Shown here: positions 17,040 to 27,689 of the stretch, piece after piece
Position numbering within the stretch: the first letter of the stretch is position 1
Layout: each line of letters starts with the position of its first letter
Source of the DNA: an uncultured Pseudomonadota bacterium
GTDB lineage: Bacteria > Pseudomonadota > Gammaproteobacteria > Steroidobacterales > Steroidobacteraceae
Length of the DNA: 43,875 nucleotides
Assembly (NCBI GenBank): GCA_903885195.1
Contig: CAISHQ010000021.1
Span: 1 to 43,875 of the forward strand
Reading direction: 5' to 3'
Notes under the pieces: generated by a model
Told to the model about the DNA's origin: nothing
The model's input: the letters and a program-made list of their open reading frames with translations, nothing else
The model's database searches: none
Position numbers and translations under genes: made by a program

Positions 17040-18095
17040 TCAGTTCTTCCAGGGGCCCACGCCCCAGTACACCATCAAGCCCTCGACCGCGATCCACACC
17101 AGCGTCACCGGGATCAGCACCTTCCAGCCGAGGCGCATGATCTGGTCGTAGCGATAGCGCGGGAAGGTGGCGCGATACCACATGAAACAGGTGAGGAAGA
17201 AGAACAGCTTCAAAAAGAGCCAGTGAAATCCGGGCGCCGCCAGCGGGTGACCGGCCGCCAACAAACCTTCGAAGGGGCTCAGCCAACCGCCGAGGAAGAA
17301 CACCGCCGTCAGCGCCGAGATGAGGATCATGTTGGCGTATTCCGCCAAGAAGAACAGTGCGAAGGCGATGCCCGAGTACTCGACGTGAAAGCCCGCGACG
17401 ATTTCCGACTCACCCTCGGCGACGTCGAACGGCGCGCGGTTCGTCTCCGCGACACCCGCGATGAGGTAGACGACGAAGAGCGGGAAGAGCCAGATCAGAA
17501 ACCAGTTCGACACGCCGCCTGCCTGCGCGCGCACGATGTCGCCGAGATTGAGCGTTCCTGCCGCCATGACCACACCCACGAGCGCAAAGCCCATGGCGAT
17601 TTCATAGGCCACGACCTGCGCGGCAGAGCGCATCGCACCGAGGAAGGCGTACTTCGAGTTGGCCGCCCAACCGGCGAGGATCACTCCGTACACACCGACC
17701 GAGGTCAGCGAGAGCACGTAGAGCAACCCGGCATCGATGTCGGCGATGACGAGATTCGGATCGAGCGGCATCACGGCCCAGGCCGCAAACGCCGGAACGA
17801 GCGTGATCGCCGGTGCAATGCGGAACAGCCACTTGTTCGACGCCGAGGGCACCACCACTTCCTTGAGCAGCAGCTTGATGACATCGGCGAAGGGCTGGAA
17901 GATTCCGGGCAACAGGCCGAACAGACTGCCGACGCGGTTCGGGCCCTTTCGCAGCTGCATCCAGCCGATGACCTTGCGCTCCCAGAGCGTGGTGAATGCT
18001 ACCGAGAGAATCACGGCTACGGTCACGATGAGAATCCATGCCGTCGAGCGGACGTAGGACGGCAAGCCGGACCACAGTTCGAGCAACGAGTCCAT
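17040..18095 (-). CDS. nuoH: NADH-quinone oxidoreductase subunit H
   Basis: This 351-aa membrane subunit (ND1 equivalent) forms the quinone entry site with NuoB and NuoD. Diagnostic segments are [18 protein letters not shown], the [23 protein letters not shown] quinone-loop region (two parts) and the [22 protein letters not shown]-terminal motif. The ATG at 18095 shares one base with the nuoG stop (TGATG) and has a GGAGGG upstream; a TTG directly before it is not needed. Confidence 0.97.
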   Translation of the reverse strand: MDSLLELWSGLPSYVRSTAWILIVTVAVILSVAFTTLWERKVIGWMQLRKGPNRVGSLFGLLPGIFQPFADVIKLLLKEVVVPSASNKWLFRIAPAITLVPAFAAWAVMPLDPNLVIADIDAGLLYVLSLTSVGVYGVILAGWAANSKYAFLGAMRSAAQVVAYEIAMGFALVGVVMAAGTLNLGDIVRAQAGGVSNWFLIWLFPLFVVYLIAGVAETNRAPFDVAEGESEIVAGFHVEYSGIAFALFFLAEYANMILISALTAVFFLGGWLSPFEGLLAAGHPLAAPGFHWLFLKLFFFLTCFMWYRATFPRYRYDQIMRLGWKVLIPVTLVWIAVEGLMVYWGVGPWKN

Positions 18096-20314
18096 CAACC
18101 CTGCCCTCCTGCAGTACGACTGCGCTCGGCGATGCTCGTCTGCTGCAAGGCCGGCGATCGTCGCAATACGGCATCGATCGAGTACATCGGCACATCGAGC
18201 GTGCCGAGATCGAGATCTGCCGAGGCGCTGACCGCAGCCATCGCCGGAACGTGCGTGGACACGAGCGCCTCAGGGGCCCCGGCACCCGCTGCGGCATCGA
18301 TGAGCTGCTGCAGTTCGGCGCGAACGTCCTCGGAGCTTTGCTGGGCGAAGCCCTCGAGCCCGAGTACGTTGGCGAGCACGCGCAGGATCTTCCAGCCCGG
18401 GCGAGCCTCGCCGGGCGCTGCTGTCGCTGCCGTCTGGCTCTGCATCATGCCTGCAAGGTTGATGTAGCTGCCCGAGGTCTCGGCGAACGCCGCCATCGGC
18501 AACAGCACGTGCGCCACGCGCTTGATGGACTCGCTCGCAAAGGGGGTCAGCGCCACCACGCAAGCCGCTTGATTCAACGCGCGCTCGGCGAGCGTGGCGT
18601 CGGCGAAGTCCGCCTCGGGTTCCATCGCACCGACCAGCAAGTACGCCCGCTGCGGGTGTTCGAGCATCGCCTGCACGGAGTGACCGATCGCCGTCGCCGC
18701 GCGACCACCGGCCTCGCGATGCGGCACACAACCCGCGAGCCACAGACCCGCCGCATTGCCACCCTCGGCCAGCAAGCCGAGTCGCGCACCGCTGACACGA
18801 GCAAGCTCAGCACCGAGCGCACGCAAATCGACGCTCGAGGGATGACGCAACGCCATCGCTCCGAGCCAGACGATGCGCTGCGTGCCGTGACACAGTGCTG
18901 CCGCCGCCGAGCGATGCGCATCGCTCACCACCACGCCGTGCAGCAGATCCGCAAACAACGGTCCGGGAGAGGATCCGGCGAGTTCTGCAGCCGCCTTCAC
19001 GATCGCTGCAAGCTCATGCACCCACGCGGCCGGCGCTGCGCCGACACGCGACGCCACCCGGAAGTGATACGGCGCAGGCTCCGCCTCGATGAACGCCACG
19101 CGCGCCTTGCCTCGCACCACCGCCTTGCGCAGGCGATGCGCGAGCAGCGGCATTTCAGCGCGCAGGTTGCCGCCCACCACCAGTACGCCAGTCAGCGCAT
19201 CGACCTCGCCGATTGGCAGCCCAAGCGTCGGGTGCAGCGGATCGGCTGACGCATCGCGAAAGTCCCGAACGCGCAGCCGATGATCGATGTTCGCACTACC
19301 GAGGGAGCGGGTTACGCGAGCCGCGAGGTGCGCTTCTTCTACGGTGCAGGAAGGATGGACCAGCGTGCCGAGGTTTTCTCCTGCAGCCTTGAGACCGCGT
19401 GCGGCAGCCTGCAGCGCCTCTTCCCAAGACGCCTCGCGCCATTGCCCCTCAACGCGCAGCATGGGCTTCAGCAGCCGATCTTCGGCATGCAGCCCTTCGT
19501 AGCTGAAGCGATCGCGATCGGCGATCCAGGTTTCATTGATCGACTCGTTCGGTCGCGGTACGACGCGCTTGAGTGTGCCGCGCAGCACATGACCAAAGAG
19601 ATTGCTGCCGAAGCCATCGTGCGGCGCGACGAGCGGCGCCTGAGTCATTTCCCAGGAGCGCCCCTGGAAGCGGAACGGCTTGGAATTGAGCGCGCCCACC
19701 GGGCACAGATCGATGATGTTGCCCGACAGCTCGTGATCGACGCTGCGCTCGATCCAAGTGCCGATTTCCATGTTCTCGCCACGACCTGTCGTGCCGAGCT
19801 CGGGAATACCGGCGACATCCTGACCGAAGCGCACGCAGCGCGTGCAGTGGATGCAGCGCGTCATGTCGGTGGAGACCAGCGGGCCGAGATTCTTGTCCTT
19901 CACCACCCGCTTGCGCTCGTTGAAGCGCGCGATGTCGCGACCGAACCCGAGCGCAAGATCCTGCAGCTCGCACTCACCACCCTGATCGCAAATCGGACAA
20001 TCCAGCGGGTGATTGATCAGCAGGAACTCCATCGTCGCCTTCTGCGCACCGATGGCGGCCTTCGACTTGGTGAAGATCTTCATGCCCTCGGCGACCGGTG
20101 TGGCGCAGGCCGGCAGAGGCTTCGGCGCCTTCTCGACTTCGACGAGACACATGCGGCAATTTGCTGCCACAGGCAATTTGTCGTGATAGCAGAAACGCGG
20201 GACATACGCCCCGTGCTGATCGGTGACGTGAATGATCATTGCGCCCTTACGGGCCTTGACGGCCTGGCCGTCGACTTCGACGTTGATCAGATCGTCTTGC
20301 GGATTAGCTGCCAT
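18095..20314 (-). CDS. nuoG: NADH-quinone oxidoreductase subunit G (Fe-S, molybdopterin-like fold)
   Basis: This 739-aa peripheral subunit starts with a 2Fe-2S ferredoxin domain (N1b: cysteines in [13 protein letters not shown] and ACATP), then the HxxxCxxCxxxxxC motif for N5 ([14 protein letters not shown]) and N4 (CIHCTRC and LCPVGAL). The rest is a degenerate molybdopterin oxidoreductase fold. Cysteines for cluster N7, present in E. coli, are absent; the region reads HDGFGSN, as in mitochondria-like enzymes. I chose the ATG at 20314 from homologue starts; another ATG at 20359 would overlap nuoF by 23 bp. Confidence 0.96.
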   Translation of the reverse strand: MAANPQDDLINVEVDGQAVKARKGAMIIHVTDQHGAYVPRFCYHDKLPVAANCRMCLVEVEKAPKPLPACATPVAEGMKIFTKSKAAIGAQKATMEFLLINHPLDCPICDQGGECELQDLALGFGRDIARFNERKRVVKDKNLGPLVSTDMTRCIHCTRCVRFGQDVAGIPELGTTGRGENMEIGTWIERSVDHELSGNIIDLCPVGALNSKPFRFQGRSWEMTQAPLVAPHDGFGSNLFGHVLRGTLKRVVPRPNESINETWIADRDRFSYEGLHAEDRLLKPMLRVEGQWREASWEEALQAAARGLKAAGENLGTLVHPSCTVEEAHLAARVTRSLGSANIDHRLRVRDFRDASADPLHPTLGLPIGEVDALTGVLVVGGNLRAEMPLLAHRLRKAVVRGKARVAFIEAEPAPYHFRVASRVGAAPAAWVHELAAIVKAAAELAGSSPGPLFADLLHGVVVSDAHRSAAAALCHGTQRIVWLGAMALRHPSSVDLRALGAELARVSGARLGLLAEGGNAAGLWLAGCVPHREAGGRAATAIGHSVQAMLEHPQRAYLLVGAMEPEADFADATLAERALNQAACVVALTPFASESIKRVAHVLLPMAAFAETSGSYINLAGMMQSQTAATAAPGEARPGWKILRVLANVLGLEGFAQQSSEDVRAELQQLIDAAAGAGAPEALVSTHVPAMAAVSASADLDLGTLDVPMYSIDAVLRRSPALQQTSIAERSRTAGGQG

Positions 20315-20336
20315 GTTCTTGGAATCCCGCGACGGC

Positions 20337-21659
20337 TCAGGCCGCCTCCGGCTGGGCATCGACGAGGCTGCGCCCGCGATGCTGGATCATGTACTCGAAC
20401 TCGTGACGGAACTTCTGCAGGAAGCTCTGCACCGGCCATGCCGCCGCATCGCCGAGCGCACAGATGGTGTGGCCCTCGATGCGACCCGCCACATCCACGA
20501 GCAACTGCAAATCTTCCATGCGGCCCTGCCCATCGACGATGCGCTTGAGCACGCGATTCAGCCAGCCCGTACCTTCACGACAGGGCGTGCACTGCCCGCA
20601 AGATTCGCTCTTGTAGAACCGCGAGATACGCTCGAGCGTGCGCACCATGCAAGTCGTCTCGTCCATCACAATCACGGCCGCCGAGCCCACCGAGGAGCCA
20701 ACCGCGCGCAACGAGTCGTAGTCCATGTTGACGCCGAGCATCACATCGCCCGGTACGACCTTGACCGAGGAACCACCGGGGATCACGGCCTTGAGCTTGC
20801 GCCCGCCCCGAACGCCACCTGCGATCTCGAGCAAATCTTTGAAGGGAATGCCGAGCGGCAACTCGTAGTTGCCGGGCTTGTTGACGTGGCCCGAGACCGA
20901 AAAGATCACCGTGCCGCCGGCGTTGGTGGTGCCGAGCTTCGCGAACCACTCGGGCCCCTTGCGCAGGATCGTCGGTACCGATGCGTAACTCTGCGTGTTG
21001 TTGATGGTGGTCGGCTGCCCGTAGAGACCGAAGGCGGCCGGGAACGGCGGCTTGAAGCGCGGCTTGCCTTGCTTACCCTCGAGTGATTCGAGCAGCGCGG
21101 TTTCTTCGCCGCAGATGTAGGCGCCCGCACCGACGAAGGTGTACAGATCGTAGTCGATCCCCGAGCCCTGGATGTTCTTGCCGAGCAGCCCTGCCTCGTA
21201 GGCTTCCTTGACTGCGGCCTCGAAGCGCGGCACGGGTTCGCCCAGAAACTCGCCGCGGATGTAGTTGTAACCAACGGTGGCGCCCATCGCGTAGCCGCCG
21301 ATCGCCAGACCCTCGACGAGCGCGTGCGGGTTGAAGCGCAGGATGTCTCGATCGTGGCAGGTGCCGGGTTCACTCTCGTCGGAGTTGCAGACCGCGTACT
21401 TCTGCATCGGCGCGTTGCGCGGCATGAAGCTCCACTTCATGCCGGTGGGGAAGCCCGCACCACCGCGACCACGCAGACCCGAAGCCTTGACAGCTTCGAT
21501 CACCTGCTCGCGCGTCATCTCACCGGCGAGGATTTTGCGCCACGACGAGTAGCCGCCGATCTTCTGGTAGGTCTCGAGCGTCCAGGGGCGTTCGAGACCA
21601 ATCGACTCGAACACGACCAGATTCATCCGATCACGCCAGGTATCCACCGCGTTGCTCAT
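20337..21659 (-). CDS. nuoF: NADH-quinone oxidoreductase subunit F (NADH/FMN binding)
   Basis: This 440-aa subunit binds NADH and FMN and carries cluster N3; it is the electron entry point of complex I. The FMN/NADH glycine-rich motif is [13 protein letters not shown], the conserved acidic segment is [12 protein letters not shown], and the N3 cysteines are in [12 protein letters not shown] plus the downstream HTICALGD. The ATG at 21659 overlaps the nuoE stop (ATGA). The length is typical (about 430-445). Confidence 0.98.
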   Translation of the reverse strand: MSNAVDTWRDRMNLVVFESIGLERPWTLETYQKIGGYSSWRKILAGEMTREQVIEAVKASGLRGRGGAGFPTGMKWSFMPRNAPMQKYAVCNSDESEPGTCHDRDILRFNPHALVEGLAIGGYAMGATVGYNYIRGEFLGEPVPRFEAAVKEAYEAGLLGKNIQGSGIDYDLYTFVGAGAYICGEETALLESLEGKQGKPRFKPPFPAAFGLYGQPTTINNTQSYASVPTILRKGPEWFAKLGTTNAGGTVIFSVSGHVNKPGNYELPLGIPFKDLLEIAGGVRGGRKLKAVIPGGSSVKVVPGDVMLGVNMDYDSLRAVGSSVGSAAVIVMDETTCMVRTLERISRFYKSESCGQCTPCREGTGWLNRVLKRIVDGQGRMEDLQLLVDVAGRIEGHTICALGDAAAWPVQSFLQKFRHEFEYMIQHRGRSLVDAQPEAA

Positions 21660-22210
21660 GGCAGTCCATCCAGGATCTTGTCGACCTTCTCGGGCGTCAG
21701 GTACTCGTGGAACTCATGATCGACCATCATCATGGGCGCACCCGTGCAAGACGCGAGGCACTCTTCTTCCTTCTTGAGGAAGATGCGCTTGTCTGGCGTG
21801 CTCTCGCCCACCTTGATGCCGAGCTTGCGCTCGCAGTGCGCGAGAATGTCCTCTGCGCCGTTGAGCCAGCAGCTGATGTTCGTGCACACGCTGACATGAT
21901 GGCGCCCGCACTCGTGCGTCTCGAACATCGAGTAGAACGTCGCCACCTCGTAAACCTGGATCGACGGCAGACGCAAATACTCCGCGACGGCGTCCATGAT
22001 GGGGCCAGTGAGAAAACCCTGATTCTGCTCCTGCGCAAAGCGCAGTGCAGAGAGCGTCGCCGAGCGCTGCCGCCCGGCCGGAAAACGACTGATCCAGCCG
22101 TCGATCTCGTGGCGCGTGTGCTCGCTCAGCAGGTGTACGTTCGGCCCGTCGCCCGGGATAAAACGCTGCCCGTCGCTGGTCGGAACGCCCTCGGTCGCGC
22201 TGGAACTCAT
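21656..22210 (-). CDS. nuoE: NADH-quinone oxidoreductase subunit E (2Fe-2S)
   Basis: This 184-aa thioredoxin-fold subunit carries cluster N1a. Ligands appear as CTNISC (a C-x4-C pair) and CLASCTGAP. The N-terminal helical part includes [16 protein letters not shown] and the [10 protein letters not shown] signature. About 20 residues before the core are an unconserved tail. Its start overlaps the nuoD stop and its stop overlaps the nuoF start, both in 4-bp ATGA junctions, which suggests equimolar synthesis of the dehydrogenase module. Confidence 0.97.
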   Translation of the reverse strand: MSSSATEGVPTSDGQRFIPGDGPNVHLLSEHTRHEIDGWISRFPAGRQRSATLSALRFAQEQNQGFLTGPIMDAVAEYLRLPSIQVYEVATFYSMFETHECGRHHVSVCTNISCWLNGAEDILAHCERKLGIKVGESTPDKRIFLKKEEECLASCTGAPMMMVDHEFHEYLTPEKVDKILDGLP

Positions 22211-23460
22211 CGGTCGATTTCTCCGAAAACGATGTCCTGGGTGCCGATGACGGCCACCACGTCAGCCAACATGTGGCCCGTGACCATCTCCTCGAGTGCG
22301 GCCAAATGCGCAAAACCCGGCGCGCGGCACTTGAGGCGATACGGTTTGTTGGCGCCATCCGAGACGAGGTAGATACCGAATTCGCCCTTCGGCGCCTCAA
22401 CGGCGGCGTACGTCTCGCCCTCCGGCACGCAGTAGCCTTCGGTCATCAGCTTGAAGTGGTGGATGAGCGATTCCATATCGCCCTTCATGTTCTCGCGGCG
22501 CGGCGGGCGAACCTTTGCATCGGCCACCATCACGGGGCCCGGATTGCGCTTCAGCCACTCGACACACTGCGCGACGATGCGGTTCGACTGGCGCAACTCT
22601 TCCATGCGCACGAGATAGCGGTCGTAGCAATCGCCGTTCACACCCACGGGAATGTCGAAGTCGAGCTTCGAGTACACCTCGTAGGGCTGCAGCTTGCGCA
22701 AATCCCAGGCGATCCCTGAGCCGCGCAGCATCGGCCCCGAAAAGCCGAGCTGCATCGCCCGCTCGGGCGACACTACGCCGATGTTGACCGTGCGCTGCTT
22801 CCAGATGCGATTGTCCGTGAGCAGCGTTTCGTATTCGTCTACCGCCTTCGGGAAGCGGCGCGTGAAATCCTCGATGAATTCCAACAGGCCCGCCGCGCGG
22901 GCCTCGTTCAGCCGATCGGCGTCCTTCTGCGAGCGCCAGCGCGAGGCCTGGTACTTCGGCATCTCGCGCGGCAAATCGCGATGCACACCGCCCGGCCGGT
23001 AGTACGTGGCATGCATGCGCGTCCCGGAGACCGCCTCGTAGCAGTCCATCAGATCCTCGCGCTCCTTGAACGCGAGCAAAAACACCGTCATCGCGCCGAT
23101 GTCGAGACCGTGCGCCCCAAGCCACATCAAGTGGTTCAGGATGCGGGTGATCTCGTCGAACATCGTGCGGATGTACTGCGCGCGCAGCGGCGGCGTCACA
23201 CCGAGCAGACGCTCGATCGCCATGACGTAGGCGTGCTCATTGCACATCATGGACACGTAATCGAGACGGTCCATGTAGCCGATCGACTGGTTGAACGGCT
23301 TCGACTCGGCAAGCTTTTCGGTGGCCCGATGCAGCAGACCAATGTGCGGGTCTGCCTTCTGCACGACTTCGCCATCGAGCTCGAGCACGAGGCGCAGCAC
23401 GCCGTGGGCCGCCGGATGCTGCGGCCCGAAGTTCATGGTGTAGGACTGGATCTCAGCCAT
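22207..23460 (-). CDS. nuoD: NADH-quinone oxidoreductase subunit D
   Basis: This 417-aa subunit (49-kDa equivalent) forms most of the quinone pocket together with NuoB. It opens with [22 protein letters not shown], broken here as [13 protein letters not shown] and LRLVLELDG, which carries the conserved quinone-site histidine. It also contains [29 protein letters not shown] and the C-terminal DIVFGEIDR. It is separate from nuoC, unlike the E. coli nuoCD fusion, with an 8-bp overlap. Confidence 0.98.
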   Translation of the reverse strand: MAEIQSYTMNFGPQHPAAHGVLRLVLELDGEVVQKADPHIGLLHRATEKLAESKPFNQSIGYMDRLDYVSMMCNEHAYVMAIERLLGVTPPLRAQYIRTMFDEITRILNHLMWLGAHGLDIGAMTVFLLAFKEREDLMDCYEAVSGTRMHATYYRPGGVHRDLPREMPKYQASRWRSQKDADRLNEARAAGLLEFIEDFTRRFPKAVDEYETLLTDNRIWKQRTVNIGVVSPERAMQLGFSGPMLRGSGIAWDLRKLQPYEVYSKLDFDIPVGVNGDCYDRYLVRMEELRQSNRIVAQCVEWLKRNPGPVMVADAKVRPPRRENMKGDMESLIHHFKLMTEGYCVPEGETYAAVEAPKGEFGIYLVSDGANKPYRLKCRAPGFAHLAALEEMVTGHMLADVVAVIGTQDIVFGEIDR

Positions 23461-24172
23461 TGGCCGGCCCTCTGCCTTCGATCAACGCCGGGTCATAGCG
23501 GTTGTCGTGTCGAATCACCCGCGGCACCAAAGTGCGCGACTCGATGCTGACCGGTTCGTACACCACGCGTTGCTTGATGGGGTCGTAGCGCACCTCGACG
23601 TTGCCGATCAGCGGGAAGTCCTTGCGGAACGGATGTCCGATGAAGCCGTAGTCAGTGAGCAAACGGCGCAAATCCGGGTGGCCGCGGAACAGGATGCCGA
23701 ACAGATCGAACGCCTCGCGTTCAAACCAGTTCGCCGAGGCCCACACGCCCACCAGCGAATCGATGATCGGCTCCTCGTCATCGACGCAAAAGCTGCGCAG
23801 GCGCAATCGGCGATTGCCGCTGATCGAGAGCAACTGCGCGACCACCGCAAAACGTCGGCCCGAGGGGCGCTCCTCGGACTCCACCGCACCCAGGGGCCGA
23901 CCGCCTTGGCGGGTCACGCCACGTGAAAAGCCGGAGCCCGTCGCCGAGAACGTCTTCCACTCGGTGCGGCCGTAATCGAGATAATCGACCCCTGCGAGAT
24001 CAACCAGCATCTCGAAGCGCAGGGCCGGGTGATCGCGCAACGCCGTAGCGACGGCCAAAAGATTCGCGGGCTCGCACTCGTAAGCGAGCTCATCCGGCAG
24101 TGAGTCGACGCGCTGGGCGGAGCCCGCCAGCACTTCATCCACGGTAGCTGCGAACGCGGCAAGGTCGGTCAT
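23453..24172 (-). CDS. nuoC: NADH-quinone oxidoreductase subunit C
   Basis: This 239-aa structural subunit (30-kDa equivalent) lies in the peripheral arm. The family signature [20 protein letters not shown] and the C-terminal [18 protein letters not shown] are present. An insert of about 35 residues between LDYGRTEW and [11 protein letters not shown] is Gly/Arg-rich, a lineage feature. The open frame extends to 24367, but the ATG at 24172 overlaps the nuoB stop (ATGA) and matches homologue starts, so the 65 upstream codons are shadow sequence inside nuoB. Confidence 0.96.
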   Translation of the reverse strand: MTDLAAFAATVDEVLAGSAQRVDSLPDELAYECEPANLLAVATALRDHPALRFEMLVDLAGVDYLDYGRTEWKTFSATGSGFSRGVTRQGGRPLGAVESEERPSGRRFAVVAQLLSISGNRRLRLRSFCVDDEEPIIDSLVGVWASANWFEREAFDLFGILFRGHPDLRRLLTDYGFIGHPFRKDFPLIGNVEVRYDPIKQRVVYEPVSIESRTLVPRVIRHDNRYDPALIEGRGPANG

Positions 24173-24666
24173 GGTCGGGTCACCGAACTCGTACGCGCGA
24201 TTTTCTTCTGCAACTGGATGATGCCGTAGAGCAGCGCCTCGGCCGTGGGCGGACAGCCGGGAACGTAGACGTCGACCGGCACGATGCGATCGCAGCCACG
24301 CACCACCGCATAGGAATAGTGGTAGTAGCCGCCGCCATTGGCGCAGGAACCCATCGAGATCACCCAACGGGGCTCGGGCATCTGGTCATACACCTTGCGT
24401 AGCGCAGGAGCCATCTTGTTGACCAATGTTCCGGCCACGATCATCACGTCCGACTGACGCGGGCTCGGTCGAAATACAACGCCGAAACGGTCCAGGTCAT
24501 AGCGGGAGGCACCGGCGTGCATCATCTCGACCGCGCAACAGGCGAGCCCGAAAGTCATGGGCCACAGCGACCCGGTCCGCGCCCAGTTGACGAGATTGTC
24601 GACCTGGGTCGTTACGAAACCGCGCTGCGCAAAGCCCTGCGCATCGGCGTCTTGGGTCAATCCCAC
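24169..24666 (-). CDS. nuoB: NADH-quinone oxidoreductase subunit B (cluster N2)
   Basis: This 165-aa subunit (PSST equivalent) binds N2, the last iron-sulfur cluster before quinone. Ligand cysteines are in [19 protein letters not shown] and VPGCPP. The start is GTG at 24666, with AGGGGG 7 bp upstream, overlapping the nuoA end by 10 bp. A TTG at 24660 forming a TTGA junction is the only close alternative. The longer open frame to 24777 lies inside nuoA and is not conserved protein. Confidence 0.96.
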   Translation of the reverse strand: MGLTQDADAQGFAQRGFVTTQVDNLVNWARTGSLWPMTFGLACCAVEMMHAGASRYDLDRFGVVFRPSPRQSDVMIVAGTLVNKMAPALRKVYDQMPEPRWVISMGSCANGGGYYHYSYAVVRGCDRIVPVDVYVPGCPPTAEALLYGIIQLQKKIARTSSVTRP

Positions 24667-25025
24667 TCGAGCGCCCCCTTTTTCCACTCGTAAATGAAGC
24701 CGACGATGAGGATGCCGAGGAAGATCCCCATCGAGACCAGACCGAACGTGCCGATGGATTTCAGGGCAACGGCCCACGGAAACAGGAAGGCGATTTCAAG
24801 ATCGAAGACGATGAAGAGGATCGCCACCAGGTAGTAGCGCACATCGAACTTCATGCGCGTGTCTTCGAAGGCCTCGAAGCCGCACTCGTATGCCGAGAGT
24901 TTCTGCGCGTCGTTGGGCGCGCGACTGAAATATCGGCCGAAGCTCGTGCCCAGCAGCAACAACACAGCCGCAAGACCCGAAGCCACCAACAGGAAAATCA
25001 ACGCCGGCAAGTAATTCGACAACAT
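24657..25025 (-). CDS. nuoA: NADH-quinone oxidoreductase subunit A
   Basis: This 122-aa, three-helix subunit (ND3 equivalent) is the first gene of the operon. The conserved loop [20 protein letters not shown] includes the cysteine that moves during the active/deactive transition in mitochondria. [11 protein letters not shown] follows. The ATG at 25025 has a GGGAG 7 bp upstream. The leader before it holds a perfect 7-bp hairpin and a TACAAT -10 candidate. Confidence 0.98.
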   Translation of the reverse strand: MLSNYLPALIFLLVASGLAAVLLLLGTSFGRYFSRAPNDAQKLSAYECGFEAFEDTRMKFDVRYYLVAILFIVFDLEIAFLFPWAVALKSIGTFGLVSMGIFLGILIVGFIYEWKKGALEWD

Positions 25026-25043
25026 TCACCCGCTCCCGCACAC

Positions 25044-25094
25044 GCGTGGCTGGTGTGCCACGCAACCCCCGTGCTGCAAGCGCCGCGGATTGTA
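25044..25094 (-). promoter_or_regulatory. Putative nuo operon promoter (-10) and leader hairpin
   Basis: On the minus strand TACAAT at 25089-25094 lies 19 bp behind the tRNA-Leu 3' end and predicts a transcript start near 25082. No good -35 is seen at 16-18 bp, so activation or readthrough from tRNA-Leu may be needed. The 57-nt leader holds GCGTGGC-ACACCA-GCCACGC (25044-25063), a perfect stem of 7 bp ending about 18 bp before the ATG. Confidence 0.5.
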
Positions 25095-25113
25095 GCAGGA
25101 GATGAACCGGAGT

Positions 25114-25198
25114 TGGTGCGGTCGGGGAGACTCGAACTCCCACGCCTTTCGGCGCTAGCCCCTCAAGCTAGTGTGTCTACCAATTCCACCACGACCGC
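25114..25198 (-). tRNA. tRNA-Leu (anticodon GAG)
   Basis: The 85-nt gene includes an encoded CCA. Acceptor GCGGTCG pairs fully with CGACCGC and the discriminator is A. The anticodon arm CTAGC-TTGAGGG-GCTAG gives anticodon GAG, reading CUC/CUU. A class II variable arm (GCGCCGAAAGGCGT region) and the T arm GGGAG-TTCGAGT-CTCCC are present. It lies 25 bp behind secG, the same place as leuU of E. coli, and is probably processed from the secG transcript. Confidence 0.97.
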
Positions 25199-25223
25199 AA
25201 TGTCGTCTGCCGTGACTAAAGCG

Positions 25224-25556
25224 TCACTGCCCCGGAGTGACGGGCGCCGCCGGAGCGGGCACCGAGGGGATCACTTCCGTCGTTGCGCCCTGCTCGAGCA
25301 ACCCTTTCGAGGTGTCGACGGTGGGCCGCGTACCGAGCCACGCGAGGGCGAGGCTGTTGATCATGAAAATGGCGGCGAATACCGCCGTTGCGCGCGAGAG
25401 TCCCGTGGTCGCACCGCGCGCACCGAACACGCTGCCGGAGGCGCCTGCACCAAAGCCCGCGCCTGCATCGGCGCCACGGCCGCGCTGCAACAGCACGAGC
25501 GCGATGATCGCGAGCGACACAAACACCTGCAGGATGGTCAGCGCAGTCAGCAACAT
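25224..25556 (-). CDS. secG: Preprotein translocase subunit SecG
   Basis: This 110-aa inner-membrane subunit of SecYEG stimulates SecA-driven export. It has two transmembrane segments (about residues 4-24 and 53-73), the LVLLQRGRGADAGAGFGAG loop typical of SecG with the FGARG element, and a Pro/Ala-rich C-terminal tail. The ATG at 25556 lies 13 bp after the tpiA stop. Placement before tRNA-Leu is conserved across gammaproteobacteria. Confidence 0.96.
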   Translation of the reverse strand: MLLTALTILQVFVSLAIIALVLLQRGRGADAGAGFGAGASGSVFGARGATTGLSRATAVFAAIFMINSLALAWLGTRPTVDTSKGLLEQGATTEVIPSVPAPAAPVTPGQ

Positions 25557-25569
25557 GTTCTTCCGAACC

Positions 25570-26346
25570 TCACACCGCGGCCGCCGCGACGATCGCGACG
25601 AACTCTTCCGCTTTCAGGGAGGCTCCTCCGACCAGACCGCCATCGACATCCGGCATCGCGAACAACTCGCGCGCGTTACCGGCCTTGACGCTGCCACCGT
25701 AGAGCACCCTAAGCGAGCCCGCGATTATAGCATCGTGCGCGGCGATTCGACCACGTATGAAGGCATGCACCTCCTGCGCCTGCGCCGGGGTGGCCGTGCG
25801 GCCGGTGCCGATGGCCCAGACGGGCTCATAGGCAACGAGGCCACGGCCAAGGGCTGCCACCCCGCAATGCGCGATCAAGGCATCGAGCTGCCGGGCCACC
25901 ACTGCCGAAGTCTGGTCCCCGTCTCGCTCGGCCAGTGTTTCGCCGACGCAGAGGATCGGTGTGAGCCCGGTCGCGAGCGCAGCGGCGTACTTTCGGGCGA
26001 TGATCTCGTCGCTTTCGGCGTAGAGCGCCCGCCGCTCCGAGTGCCCCACGATCACGTGACTGCAGCCCACCTCGCGCAGCATCTCGCCCGCCACCTCGCC
26101 GGTGTAGGCGCCCTGCCCGGTTTCGGCACACAGGTTCTGGGCACCGAGCGCGATCCCTGAATCAGCAAGACGGCCTGCGACGGCGGCGAGGTACACGAAC
26201 GGTGGGCAGACGAGGGTATCCACGGCGCCTGCTGCAGCGCCGAGGCCCGCAAGACCCTGCCGCAGACCATCGACGAGTGCCGCGTTCGCCGCACCCGAGC
26301 CGTACATTTTCCAATTGCCCGCTACCATCGATCGACGAGTGTTCAT
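25570..26346 (-). CDS. tpiA: Triosephosphate isomerase
   Basis: This 258-aa TIM-barrel enzyme interconverts dihydroxyacetone phosphate and glyceraldehyde 3-phosphate in glycolysis. Catalytic lysine is in AGNWKMYG, histidine in IVGHSERR, glutamate in VAYEPVWAIGTG, and the phosphate loop GGSVKAGNA is present. I use the ATG at 26346, which shares a base with the glmM stop (TGATG) and lies 7 bp after GGAGG; the GTG just before it gives one extra residue. Location between glmM and secG is as in Pseudomonas and Xanthomonas. Confidence 0.97.
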   Translation of the reverse strand: MNTRRSMVAGNWKMYGSGAANAALVDGLRQGLAGLGAAAGAVDTLVCPPFVYLAAVAGRLADSGIALGAQNLCAETGQGAYTGEVAGEMLREVGCSHVIVGHSERRALYAESDEIIARKYAAALATGLTPILCVGETLAERDGDQTSAVVARQLDALIAHCGVAALGRGLVAYEPVWAIGTGRTATPAQAQEVHAFIRGRIAAHDAIIAGSLRVLYGGSVKAGNARELFAMPDVDGGLVGGASLKAEEFVAIVAAAAV

Positions 26347-27689
26347 CACTTCACCTCCGCCGCCACGTCACGCACGATGCGCGCCAACTGCTCGGCGTGC
26401 TGCTTCGCTTCCTCGGCATCTTCGAGTTCGACCATCACGCGTATCAACAGCTCTGTACCCGAGGCTCGCAGCACCAGCCGCCCTCGACCCTCAAGCGCAC
26501 GCGACATTTCGCTCACGGCATCGCTCACGCGCGGCACGGCATACGGATCGAAACGGCGCGCAACCTTGACGTTGACCGAGTGCTGCGCCAGCAAAGGCAA
26601 CGCTGAGGTAAGTTCGGCGAGTGAGGCGCCGGTGCTGCGCATCACGGCCAGCACCTGTAGCGCCGCGACCATGGCGTCCCCGGTCGTGGCGTGATCGAGC
26701 GTGAGCAGATGACCCGAGGTTTCTCCGCCCAACACGCCGCCCGTCTCACGCAACTTCGCGAGCACGTAGCGATCGCCGACCGCCGCGCGATGGAATTCGA
26801 TGCCGCGCTCGCGCAGCGCGCGCTCGAGGCCGTAGTTGCTCATCAGGGTGCCGACCACCGGCCCCTGCAGCGTTCCCGCCGCGTGACGAGCGGTGGCGAT
26901 GACAAACAGCAACTGATCGCCGTCGACCTTGCGCCCGAGGTGATCGACCATGACCAGCCGGTCGCCATCGCCATCAAGTGCGATACCCACCTGCGCCTTC
27001 ACGCCGGGCACCGTCAGCTGCAACAAGTGCGGAGCAGTGGAGCCACAGCCATCATTGATGTTGCGGCCATTCGGCGAGCAGCCGATCGGCACAATCTCTG
27101 CGCCGAGGTCGGTGAGGATGCGCGGGGCGACCTTGTAGCCTGCGCCGTGCGCACAGTCGATGACGATCTTCATGCCCTCGAGCGTGATGCCGGGCGGCAG
27201 GGTCGAAATGCAGAAGTCCTGATACGCCTTGCGCGTCTTGTCCACGCGCGATGCCCGACCCAAGGCACGCGACTCGCGCGTGGTCGGCGGTTTCTCGAGC
27301 TCCGCCTCAATTCGCTCCTCGGCCTCATCCGAGAGCTTGCCGCCCTCGGCATCGAAGAACTTGATGCCGTTGTCGTAGTACGGATTGTGCGAGGCGCTGA
27401 TCACCACACCGAAGCGACAGCCGAAGTGACGCGTCATAAAAGCGATGCCCGGTGTCGGCAACGGGCCGATCAATCGAACATCGAGTCCCGCGGCGACGAA
27501 CCCGGCCTCGAGCGCGGCCTCGAACATGTAGCCTGACAAACGCGTGTCCTTGCCGATCAGCACGCTGCCGCCCTGCGGCGCCAACGCGCGTGCCGCCGCG
27601 CTCGCCAAACGCAAAACGAAATCCACGGTCAGCGGGGCTTGCCCAACCTTGCCGCGGATCCCGTCGGTTCCAAAATAAATTCTGCTCAA
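26346..27689 (-). CDS. glmM: Phosphoglucosamine mutase
   Basis: This 447-aa enzyme converts glucosamine 6-phosphate to glucosamine 1-phosphate for peptidoglycan and LPS precursors. The phosphoserine loop is ISASHNPYYDNGIKFF, the Mg site is DGDGDR, and the C-terminal phosphate-binding RASGTELLIRVM is present. The start codon is TTG (27689), supported by a GGAGAGG 6-8 bp upstream and by alignment, since family members begin with this residue before YFGTDGIRG. TTG overlaps the folP stop (TTGA). Confidence 0.97.
   Translation of the reverse strand: MSRIYFGTDGIRGKVGQAPLTVDFVLRLASAAARALAPQGGSVLIGKDTRLSGYMFEAALEAGFVAAGLDVRLIGPLPTPGIAFMTRHFGCRFGVVISASHNPYYDNGIKFFDAEGGKLSDEAEERIEAELEKPPTTRESRALGRASRVDKTRKAYQDFCISTLPPGITLEGMKIVIDCAHGAGYKVAPRILTDLGAEIVPIGCSPNGRNINDGCGSTAPHLLQLTVPGVKAQVGIALDGDGDRLVMVDHLGRKVDGDQLLFVIATARHAAGTLQGPVVGTLMSNYGLERALRERGIEFHRAAVGDRYVLAKLRETGGVLGGETSGHLLTLDHATTGDAMVAALQVLAVMRSTGASLAELTSALPLLAQHSVNVKVARRFDPYAVPRVSDAVSEMSRALEGRGRLVLRASGTELLIRVMVELEDAEEAKQHAEQLARIVRDVAAEVK

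Noticed and set aside
24173-24367. 65-residue N-terminal extension of NuoC
   Set aside because: It lies inside nuoB, is not conserved, and the ATG at 24172 has an ATGA junction with nuoB.
24667-24777. 37-residue N-terminal extension of NuoB
   Set aside because: It is nuoA sequence in another frame; the GTG at 24666 has a good ribosome-binding site.
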